A stretch of DNA of 64,000 nt from Dyadobacter sediminis. GTDB taxonomy: Bacteria > Bacteroidota > Bacteroidia > Cytophagales > Spirosomataceae. Below the pieces are notes generated by a model, which worked only from the letters and a program-made list of their open reading frames with translations, was not told the origin of the DNA and ran no database searches. This document shows, in pieces, positions 18,801 to 25,800 of this stretch (its first letter is position 1; every line of letters begins with the position of its first letter). The stretch is from NCBI RefSeq assembly GCF_005860765.1, contig NZ_VCEI01000028.1:1-64000 (forward strand), in the 5' to 3' direction. The position numbers were made by a program, and so were the translations under genes.

Positions 18801-21800
18801 CGATCATTGGCATCTGTTACAATATAAAAATAATAACTTCCTTCCGGAAGTGTGGCCGGAACCTGCACAACATGCTGCACACGGCTGCTGGCCAGTGACT
18901 GAAGCGTATCGGTACGCCAAAAACTAGTAATAAGCAGTGTTTTATCCGGATCAAAGTTTTTCTCAGCAGAAATATAAACTGCTTCATTCCATCCAGGCAA
19001 AGCTTCCAGTGACCCCTGATTGGATGTTGTCCAACTTACTGTAATGTTCTGCCCGCTGGAAGCCGAAGCGGAAGAAAGAGACAAATCGTTGATCTGCAAA
19101 TTAGGTGTAGGTTTCTGAATAATAGTCATTGGAAGACTTGCCCTGCTGTTGTTATCTTCCTGATTGTATTCAAAAACCTGGCTATACCGATCCGTGACAA
19201 CATGAACGTAATAAGTACCCTCAATGCGCTGTGGAAGGTTTACTTTTTGAGATATGGTATAAGAGCTGTCTGCTGGTAAAGCCTTGTTTCTTCCATAGCT
19301 GGACAGGGTAAGATCCGTATTCATGTTTACTGTTTCGGATGTGCCTATCAACACCAGATCCGTCCAGTTGCTTGCGGTCGTTGGTCCGGGACCTTTATTG
19401 GTTACTGTGTAATTAATGGTTATTTCTCCTTCCGAGAATGCAGACAAGGGAGATACGGTCAATGCGGTTACCTGCAGATCGGGCGGTGGTGCCAGTGACA
19501 CCTTCACTGCTGCGCTTACTTTCTGGTTGTTGGTATTGTCCGTTTCTTTAAATGAATTCGATTCGTTCGTTGTGACTACGACATAGTAATTTCCTTGAAT
19601 ACCTTGCGGAACCTTGAATTTAAATGGAACAGACTGGTATGACTGGCCGGCTGCAAGTGCACTGAAATTTTCAACCGTACCCATATTAAACTTTTCAGTT
19701 GCTGTGCTGAGTGTGGGCTGGTCGCTTAAATAAACATGGTCATTCCAGGGAGTATCGTTTGTTCCGCCATCGCCCTGGTTCTTGATTGTCCAGCTTACAG
19801 TCATTTCCGTTTCCGTAATTGCAGTAGCCGGAACTGTCATACTTTGAACAATCAAATCGGGAAGTTTTCGTGTACGGAATGTCTGAACCGGGCCATTCAG
19901 TGCATAGCATGCACGTTTTGCAACAACCTGCCATTTATAAAGCTGTTCATACTGGATAATGTTACTATTGCTTACTGTATGATTGATCCCTTTTACATTT
20001 GCGATAGCCGGTACTTCCGGCTTTTCCTTGCCTTCCGGCCATATATATACGTCATAGCTTTCTGCATTGGAAATGGGTGACCACGAAAAGGTAACCGGCA
20101 TCGGCAGATCAATTTCTTCATTCTTTGGCAGAAGGTTTTTAAAAGTGCCTGTTAAAGGCTGATCAATTACACGAACGTCCAAGACCTTTACAGAATCATC
20201 TCCCGCGCAGACTCCGGTATATTTAACTGTTACGGTGTGCAGGCCTATTTTTTTCCATGTTATGTCGGCCAGGTTTTCACTTGGATCAAGATCCCCTCCG
20301 CCAGAAAGGCTCCAGATGTAATTTCCGCTTCCACGCTCGTAATTGTTCAGGCTATACGCCTTTTCACCTAAACATGAAACAGTATCTCCTGCAATGGAAA
20401 ATACCGAAGGAATATGGTTGATACGCAATGGCAGGTTGTTGGAAACGCTGGTTCTTTCCGGGTTGTCACTGACAATCCGTATCCGGTAATTGCTTCCGTC
20501 CCGAACATACGGGACTGTAGCCTCAATGGTACCTGAACCCGTTGCTTTTAATGTACCGATGGTTCGTGGCGATTCGAAGCTACCTTCCATATCAGAAAGT
20601 TGCGCTGTAAATGTGTTTCCCTCAGAAAAGGGGCTGTTGACAGTAAATGGAATATTTAACGGGCTTCCGGTACATAGAATCGGATCAATTGTACCAACCG
20701 TAACAAAAATACCAGTTGGCGGTTCAACTCTGAATTTACTATTTTGTACAATGCTCCATTTTCCATTGGCATCCCGGGCTCTGACATAAAGGATATGATC
20801 GCCTAATTCTATCTTGTCAACGGGTACATCAAAACTGATATCATTCAGCTCTTTTCCAGGGGTGACAGGCACGTTCGTACCTTTTCCATAGCCCAAATCT
20901 TTGTCAATAAAGTATTCTAGCCTGTTAACATCCGGAAGCTTGCGATCCTCGCTGACTACAAGTATTTCCTTGTAGAACAGTTGATTGGTAACTAATGACC
21001 ATTTACCCCTGGAATCTTTTGTACGTATAAACAGGCGGTGCAGACCTTTTGCCAATGATTCGATTAAAGGAACAGAAAAAGTCAGATCCTTGATTGCTTT
21101 TCCAGCTGTAACAGGCACGTTCTTCGCTTTGTCATAGCCTGGATCCTGATCAATAAAATACTCAGCCTTTACGATATTCGGCAATGATTGCCCTTCGCCG
21201 GATTCCAGCACTTCTTTGTGAAATAACTGATTGCTTACAAACGACCATTTACCATTTGCATCCATGGCGCGCACAAACAGACGGTGAAGCCCTTTCGACA
21301 GAGATCCGCTTAACGGAACCATAAAATCAAGATCTTTGATGATCTTTGAGCCCGTCACTGCTACGTTTATAGCTTTACCATAACCCGGATCTTTGTCAAT
21401 AAAGTATTCTAATTTTGTAATATTTGGCAGCTTTTGTTCTTCATCTTCTGTCTGTAATATCTCTTTATAAAAAAGCTGGTTGCTTACAAAAGACCAGTTG
21501 CCTTTGGCATCTCTTGCACGGACAAACAGGCGGTGCAGTCCTTTGACCAGTGACTCGCTTAATGGAACTGAAAAAGTAAGATCTTTAATCGTTTTTGAGG
21601 CGGTCAGTGCGACATTGGTTCCCTTTCCATAACCCGGATCATGATCAATAAAATATTCTACTTTGGAAATGTTTGACAGTTCTTGCTCTTCGCTGCCAGG
21701 TTCCAGCACTTCTTTAAAAAAAATGTGACTGTGCACCAATGACCAATTTCCGTCGGTGTCCCTTGCACGCACAAACACACGGTGCATTCCTTTTTTTACC

Positions 21801-21982
21801 GATTCATTTAATGTAACAGTAAAAGTCAAGTCGCTGATTGCAGATGCTGGGTTAACACTAACATTTGTTGCTTTACCAAAACCTGGATCACGATCAATAA
21901 AGTATTCAATCTTATTAACCTTTTGGGCTATAATTCCATTTCCCCCAAGCATAATAAGCAGCAACAAACGAACAGCTTTCAT
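15857..21982 (-). CDS. Giant CARDB-repeat surface protein with five N-terminal EYFID repeats
   Basis: 2041 residues with a signal peptide (ends GGNGIIAQ). Five tandem ~68-residue repeats come first, each carrying EYFID-DxGxGK-NV near its start and H-LFVRA-D-GxWSxV near its end. A single PKD/Ig-like region follows (SVFSIAGDTVSCLGEKAYSL), then an FN3-like stretch with FSWSPISNAESYDVYIW. Eight CARDB repeats of ~125 residues come next, each starting like PDLxVxxLTVSPxxA and containing WTDxVYLS and NNxxxA. The C-terminus has an IPT/beta-sandwich stretch and no T9SS sorting domain. It is probably an extracellular scaffold or adhesin. Second gene of the operon, 36 bases after the beta-helix gene. 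Confidence 0.9.
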   Translation of the reverse strand: MKAVRLLLLIMLGGNGIIAQKVNKIEYFIDRDPGFGKATNVSVNPASAISDLTFTVTLNESVKKGMHRVFVRARDTDGNWSLVHSHIFFKEVLEPGSEEQELSNISKVEYFIDHDPGYGKGTNVALTASKTIKDLTFSVPLSESLVKGLHRLFVRARDAKGNWSFVSNQLFYKEILQTEDEEQKLPNITKLEYFIDKDPGYGKAINVAVTGSKIIKDLDFMVPLSGSLSKGLHRLFVRAMDANGKWSFVSNQLFHKEVLESGEGQSLPNIVKAEYFIDQDPGYDKAKNVPVTAGKAIKDLTFSVPLIESLAKGLHRLFIRTKDSRGKWSLVTNQLFYKEILVVSEDRKLPDVNRLEYFIDKDLGYGKGTNVPVTPGKELNDISFDVPVDKIELGDHILYVRARDANGKWSIVQNSKFRVEPPTGIFVTVGTIDPILCTGSPLNIPFTVNSPFSEGNTFTAQLSDMEGSFESPRTIGTLKATGSGTIEATVPYVRDGSNYRIRIVSDNPERTSVSNNLPLRINHIPSVFSIAGDTVSCLGEKAYSLNNYERGSGNYIWSLSGGGDLDPSENLADITWKKIGLHTVTVKYTGVCAGDDSVKVLDVRVIDQPLTGTFKNLLPKNEEIDLPMPVTFSWSPISNAESYDVYIWPEGKEKPEVPAIANVKGINHTVSNSNIIQYEQLYKWQVVAKRACYALNGPVQTFRTRKLPDLIVQSMTVPATAITETEMTVSWTIKNQGDGGTNDTPWNDHVYLSDQPTLSTATEKFNMGTVENFSALAAGQSYQSVPFKFKVPQGIQGNYYVVVTTNESNSFKETDNTNNQKVSAAVKVSLAPPPDLQVTALTVSPLSAFSEGEITINYTVTNKGPGPTTASNWTDLVLIGTSETVNMNTDLTLSSYGRNKALPADSSYTISQKVNLPQRIEGTYYVHVVTDRYSQVFEYNQEDNNSRASLPMTIIQKPTPNLQINDLSLSSASASSGQNITVSWTTSNQGSLEALPGWNEAVYISAEKNFDPDKTLLITSFWRTDTLQSLASSRVQHVVQVPATLPEGSYYFYIVTDANDRIYENPGEDDNVSPASEKVMIGNPDLKPVSLINPATALSEQSITMQWKVKNESGAAIYTNSWTDRIYLSVNETLEVNDVLLTSSKWDQFLVSGGEYTRNESVTLPANLSGKFFLILAVDESNTIFEKEENNNIVSAPITLSLAPWADLEVVTVPVPAADTLGTVINLQYVVKNSGSGNVTNKTWTDGIYLSATADVDEKALISLGSVVQNRRLASGQSYTQQTSFTLTGNLPAGNYFTVIKADMADNVFENGAENNNINRSVSSTALVALPETDLFVTSGQILSTTVTAGRPVSLKWTVKNNSKQLTAVPFWTDAVYLSNNPVLDASDVQLGSLTITSPLGGEASYTRNLSVNVPEEAGGKMFFIIHSDRFGQLNDKNRSNNVLAMTLDGGGNAVEVVTPPPADLVPLSFTAPNQGIASQPVTITFKVKNTGTGTTPSEYWTDQVFLSADDEVGNDISIVSTSRTIALAPGEEYSHTVQAFLPANQSGNFYLLFKTDSYNNVFERGKENNNVAAANIFISPQQPTDLIVKEVTVPAAEQYAGENVRIGWTVANAGTNKASGFLRDAVYISKDDSLDIADVLLGTLESNIDLSVQDTAKMNLQKQLTNLAAGEYFVIVKTDILDNLLEQNENNNQAVSAGKIKIAVRQLEINKLTSAKLGNNNQLYYQLVIPANLSGETLAITLKGDSLNKAVNRLFVQRDSVPTANKYEFVAAAAFQANQELIIPALKTGTYYIMANGSADAFSTQDITLLATIIPFGIKTVDAASGGNTGLATLKITGARFEAGMTFRLKKSSEYIQPYKVQFVNQTLVYATFNLLNKPLGLYDMEAVRPGGTVTVLPKAFTIKQGPGNIFAAGNNGSTGASSGFVCTISNVGFEDQLGTDIITPANARLSVVTSFIVSFQNNGSVDIPAPTKYLLSLNEDVPIAFTIDQLKENKNDLVLECKEADGPFGILRPGASGFFKIYTVSHNRTVPSIDLVITE

Positions 21983-22018
21983 TTGTAAACAAATTGAAGA
22001 TTCAGGAAAGAATTACAG

Positions 22019-23062
22019 CTAATTGCTTTGTACAGATATTTTAATCGTCAGAGGTAAGGCACTTGTCCCCGCCCCGGTACCCCAGGCAGAAGTTATAATT
22101 GGAATATTAGGTATACCTGATGGTTTGTATGGCGTTATTCCTCCAAAAGCACCCGCTTCTTTGCCATCTGTTGCAATTTTTAATGCAGGTGAATCAGGTT
22201 TTAATTTGAAGTCAGCATCTTTAAAAGGATTAGCGTCCCATGGATTAGCAACACTAAAGACACTTTCCGGTTTGTTGGTAATTACACTTTTACTGCCATC
22301 ATCGGGAATGTCTTTCAGGTTGGCTTCTGTTGATAAAACAGTCAGGTTATTTGTAGCAACTGTCGAGTTGTTATTAGCAGTAATATCTTCAATTGTTGTT
22401 TGACCTCTTCTGTCAAGAATGTTATTGATTATAACACACCCTTCATTTAAGGAGAATATTTCATTAGTTGAATAGGTGTCATGTAACGTATTGTTTCTGA
22501 TATCAGAATTTCTTAATCCGTAAATGCAATGTCCATAACTAATAATAACGTTGTTTTTTATTGTTGTTCTTTCACCTGAACCGTTTGTATTGTATGCTCT
22601 AATGCTTCCAGTTACGTTTTCTGAGATTAAAATACCGAATGTGCTATTATATAGAGAAATTCCACCCGTCCTGTTCATTCTTATACTAATACCTTTTACA
22701 TTAGTTAAATAGATTTGATCTATACGTAATCCAACTACTGTACTACTGTCACTTCCTTCATTGAAAGTAACAGCACCTGTATGGCTTTCAGATTTATTGA
22801 ATGGGCCATTTGTTATTTGGTCAAGAAAATTACCATTGCCAATAAAATGAAGTGTTTTATCAACAGTAAACCCGGGATACGTTGTAGGTGAGGGTTCAAT
22901 ATATATGATGTCACCGCTGGAAGCTGCTGAAATTGCAGAATCAATAGTACTAAAACTATTCACTCCATCGGCAATATTCGGGATGTTACTAACCCTGTAT
23001 ATTTTCTGGGCGAAAGAACTAATGTAAATAAAAATAAAACATAGGGTAAAGAAATGTTTCAT
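22019..23062 (-). CDS. Secreted right-handed beta-helix protein, first gene of the operon
   Basis: 347 residues with a signal peptide (MKHFFTLCFIFIYISSFAQ). The body shows repeated short hydrophobic/Asn turns (TTIKNNVIISYGHCIYG, LRNSDIRNNTLHDTYS, CVIINNILDRRG) typical of a parallel beta-helix of the pectate-lyase/DUF1565 type. The start SFSTIDSAISAASSGDIIYI is the common entry motif for such domains. It ends DFKLKPDSPALKIATDGKEA plus GAFGG, also common there. There is no obvious catalytic set, so it may bind polysaccharide rather than cut it. No T9SS domain is visible. A long AT-rich stretch upstream (23063-23760) probably holds the operon promoter. Confidence 0.8.
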   Translation of the reverse strand: MKHFFTLCFIFIYISSFAQKIYRVSNIPNIADGVNSFSTIDSAISAASSGDIIYIEPSPTTYPGFTVDKTLHFIGNGNFLDQITNGPFNKSESHTGAVTFNEGSDSSTVVGLRIDQIYLTNVKGISIRMNRTGGISLYNSTFGILISENVTGSIRAYNTNGSGERTTIKNNVIISYGHCIYGLRNSDIRNNTLHDTYSTNEIFSLNEGCVIINNILDRRGQTTIEDITANNNSTVATNNLTVLSTEANLKDIPDDGSKSVITNKPESVFSVANPWDANPFKDADFKLKPDSPALKIATDGKEAGAFGGITPYKPSGIPNIPIITSAWGTGAGTSALPLTIKISVQSN

Positions 23063-23760
23063 GAGCCTGTTTCATTTAGGATAAATAGCTAAACTAAATT
23101 TTTAAAGTAGGTACAATCAATAAAACGTATATTATTATGCTTAAAGCAAAATAAAGCGGCAAGAAAGAAGCAAGAATGTAATCTAAAAAAAGGGCTACCC
23201 AAACAGGTTTATGAGCCAATCAAATAATTGCTCGGATAAATATTTGATTATTAAGTGTGGCTTGATTAGCTGATAAAATACTCAGCTATAAATCAGTAAT
23301 TCTATATTTAAGGATTGTATCAAATGTATAAATAAAAATATTTTACTTCAAAATTTTACTATAAAAAAATTTTTGTTTTATAAGAAATAAAGTAGCTAAT
23401 GTAAGTAGCTTAAAAGTTACATATTTTCCGATATAGCTTATTATCTAAACTTATACTTTAATCAATGAAATTTAACGATAATGCACTTAATATATACTGT
23501 TAATTTATCCTTTTATTTATTTTAAAGTACTTAAAATAAGTTCGATACGATAAATAAAAGAATTAATTATATGTATGTTACAAATAATCAAATCTATTTT
23601 ACATAATGAAAAATAAGTATTTAAATTAGTTTTCGTGTATAAATCAGAAATTTTTAAAATTAATAAGGTCGTACTAAGTTACAATTACATTAACTATATG
23701 TTTTTAAATTGAAGGCCTTACCAATTTTTGGACAATAATAACTGGGAAATTAGGCTTTTA
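23063..23760. other. Very AT-rich intergenic region
   Basis: About 700 bases with almost no G/C runs, many A/T tracts and no supported gene. It separates the CARDB/RHS operon from the divergent gene at 23816 and probably contains both promoters. No specific site could be pinned down. Confidence 0.5.
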
Positions 23761-23815
23761 TGTGGGTTTCTCAAATTCGGGACAATCAACGTTATCATCA
23801 AAAAACAATTATCTA

Positions 23816-24415
23816 ATGACACTGAAACAGATTGAAAGGCTTCGATTAAAGATTGAAAACATCAAGAAAACTTTGGCCAGTGAGAAAAGGAAATTTGGAG
23901 GTTATGATGACAGCCGTGGCCTGCGGTATTTGCCGACCACGTATTATGTGCAATTGGCGGATTATGCTGGCGGATTAAAATACACGAAATGGTTTTCAAA
24001 AAGTTTTCCCGACGATGTAGGTTTTCCAGACTTTTTGTTTGAGTGGGCCATCCTATTATATAAAGCCGGTCAAATCAAGCAGGCAGGCCAAAAAGCTTTT
24101 CAAACCTTCTGCTCTAATATGTATGTGATCGACAAATTCCTGGAGCGGCCTATTGTGCCCATTGACATGTGGGAAGGTTGGAATTTAGAAAACGAGTCAT
24201 TTTTGGAATACTTTCAATATAATCACCAGCAACCCGAACTGAAAGATTTTGCTGTATGGCTACAATCATTTCTTTTAACAGATGACTTTACCCGGGCAGC
24301 AAGTCAGTTTGTTGAGCTTCGCAAGGCTTTGGACAAGGAAGACAATATCGAAAAAAGGTCTGGTCTGGTTAAGCAAATCTCAAGGTTGGAAAAAGGAGAC
24401 ATATTCCTTGCTTGA
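23816..24415 (+). CDS. Conserved hypothetical helical protein
   Basis: About 199 residues from ATG 23816 (MTLKQIERLRLKIENIKKTL); the GTG at 23762 adds 18 residues that look non-coding. It has an N-terminal coiled-coil-like helix, a central YDDSRGLRYLPTTYYVQLAD and YAGGLKYTKWFSKSFPDDVGF segment and a TPR-like helical part (FEWAILLYKAGQIKQAGQKA). There is no signal peptide or membrane segment. I know similar proteins only as uncharacterised Bacteroidota proteins. Its position between an AT-rich region and a recombinase suggests accessory cargo. Confidence 0.65.
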   Translation: MTLKQIERLRLKIENIKKTLASEKRKFGGYDDSRGLRYLPTTYYVQLADYAGGLKYTKWFSKSFPDDVGFPDFLFEWAILLYKAGQIKQAGQKAFQTFCSNMYVIDKFLERPIVPIDMWEGWNLENESFLEYFQYNHQQPELKDFAVWLQSFLLTDDFTRAASQFVELRKALDKEDNIEKRSGLVKQISRLEKGDIFLA

Positions 24416-24619
24416 CCATGAGCAGGTATAGCTGTTTTTGTTAGATAGCGTATCCAGCCCTCAGAGTTTTAATTTTCAAAATGTGTCATTGCCGATGGCA
24501 CAATTACACTTGGCAGTTTACCGGAGATGGATTCCTATCTTTAATGTAAGCCACCGGCTTTATTGTTTTACTTTTCTCCCTACACTGGCCCGGTGAAATT
24601 ATTGGCTTCAATTCAAATG

Positions 24620-24636
24620 TTGCGACAACGTCGCAA
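24620..24636. terminator. Perfect 7-bp hairpin past the recombinase stop
   Basis: TTGCGAC and GTCGCAA flank a three-base loop about 65 bases downstream of the recombinase stop (24701, minus strand). No clear T-run follows, so it may be a terminator or a recombination half-site. Confidence 0.3.
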
Positions 24637-24700
24637 GAATCTGTTCTTCTATAGATAGTAACATCTTTTGCCTTCGTTTAAAATCTATAACCTTATTTTA

Positions 24701-25303
24701 TCATCTTCTTTTTTTGAGAAATCCATTCACATCTACACCTGCATATTTCAAAATCTTATAGAGGGTAGGCTGGCTTTTTATTTTGAACATTTCTCTGATC
24801 TCATCCGTACTCCTGCTTTTCTTATCATAAATCTCCTTGACCTCAGGAGCGATGCTGCGATAGCGCTCACTCAAACCTGCCGGCCGACCTCCAGCCCTTC
24901 CCCGCGCACGTGCCGATTCCAGTCCAGCCTTTGTCCGCTCTCTAATAATGTTACGTTCATGTTCAGCCAACACACACATGAATTGAAAAAAAAGATTTCC
25001 TGTCGCCGTGCTGGTATCAATAGCTTCTGAAAGTGATTTCAGATTAACTCCCCTCTGCTTCAATTCTTCAATCAGCTCGATGAGCTTAATTGTGCTTCTG
25101 CCAAGACGGTCCAGTTTCCAGACTACGATGGTGTCACCAGGCCGGGCGTATTCTAGTAACTTCTCGAAGCTGGGCTTACTTGCTTTTACTCCGGAGATCT
25201 TATCCGTAAAGACCTGCTTGCAACCTTCCTTTTTCAAAGCATCAAGTTGCAGGTCTAGATTCTGCTCTTGAGTTGAAACCCTTGCGTAGCCAATTTTGAT
25301 CAT
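24701..25303 (-). CDS. Serine recombinase (resolvase/invertase family)
   Basis: 200 residues from ATG 25301-25303 (MIKIGYARVSTQEQNLDLQL), with the catalytic serine at about position 10. The upstream in-frame extension to 25399 is a hydrophobic AT-rich translation without family similarity and is rejected. The family blocks DKISGVKASKPSFEKLLEYA, DRLGRSTIKLI, FQFMCVLAEHERNIIRERTK and ARARGRAGGRPAG are all present, followed by an HTH (STDEIREMFKIKSQPTLYKI). It is homologous to, but clearly diverged from, the protein at 5145-5744, and is convergent with it across 19 kb. An inverted repeat upstream may be its control or recombination site. Confidence 0.93.
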   Translation of the reverse strand: MIKIGYARVSTQEQNLDLQLDALKKEGCKQVFTDKISGVKASKPSFEKLLEYARPGDTIVVWKLDRLGRSTIKLIELIEELKQRGVNLKSLSEAIDTSTATGNLFFQFMCVLAEHERNIIRERTKAGLESARARGRAGGRPAGLSERYRSIAPEVKEIYDKKSRSTDEIREMFKIKSQPTLYKILKYAGVDVNGFLKKRR

Positions 25304-25318
25304 TTGTTTACAATACTT

Positions 25319-25346
25319 AACAAAATCAAATATAATACATTTTGTT
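25319..25346. repeat. Inverted repeat upstream of the recombinase
   Basis: AACAAAAT (25319-25326) and ATTTTGTT (25339-25346) are perfect inverted 8-mers separated by 12 bases, just upstream of the recombinase start. Resolvases commonly bind paired half-sites near their own genes. Confidence 0.4.
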
Positions 25347-25402
25347 ATTTTACATAACAATATAAATAATGAATTAACCATAAAAACTACGAAAACCATT
25401 TA

Positions 25403-25426
25403 TTTACAAAAACGTTTGTTTAAATA
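25403..25426 (+). repeat. Recombinase-flanking direct repeat, right copy
   Basis: TTTACAAAAACGTTTGTTTA plus AATA, matching the copy at 5005-5028 at 20 of 24 positions in direct orientation. It lies 100 bases upstream of the recombinase at 25303. Confidence 0.45.
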
Positions 25427-25711
25427 CATAGACGATATGGCGATGACAGGGAAATAGTACCTGATTTCTTGAGGACGAACTACTTTAGCCAACCGCCCAC
25501 TTTGAAAGCTACTGCAATTACTGGCCGAACAAAAAGGGTATTTTTTTTCAACTTCCTGAATGAACTAATTGTTATTAGTCATTAAACCATTTTTGTCCAT
25601 CGAATTTTGAGTCTTAGGAATACCACCGTTTTTACTGACCCTAAAAGCGCTGCTTAGAAAGACATAGGAATATACTTAAAAGTGCAAGCAGTATAAACAG
25701 TATGGTAATGC

Positions 25712-25759
25712 AAAGCAGCGAGGCCGTCCCATACCTGGATGAAACGGCCTCGCTGCTTT
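25712..25759 (-). terminator. Strong terminator hairpin, perfect 16-bp stem
   Basis: AAAGCAGCGAGGCCGT (25712-25727) pairs perfectly with ACGGCCTCGCTGCTTT (25744-25759). It lies about 40 bases past the stop of the malectin/propeller gene on the minus strand, and the stem itself ends in T's. Confidence 0.85.
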
Positions 25760-25800
25760 ATTCTTTATAACTTAATACCTGAACAAAAGCGTATCTTCAT

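Noticed and set aside
12000-21000. Many open frames of 60-115 codons on the plus strand opposite the RHS and CARDB genes
   Set aside because: They mirror the repeats of the real genes on the other strand, have no start context and no domain sense.
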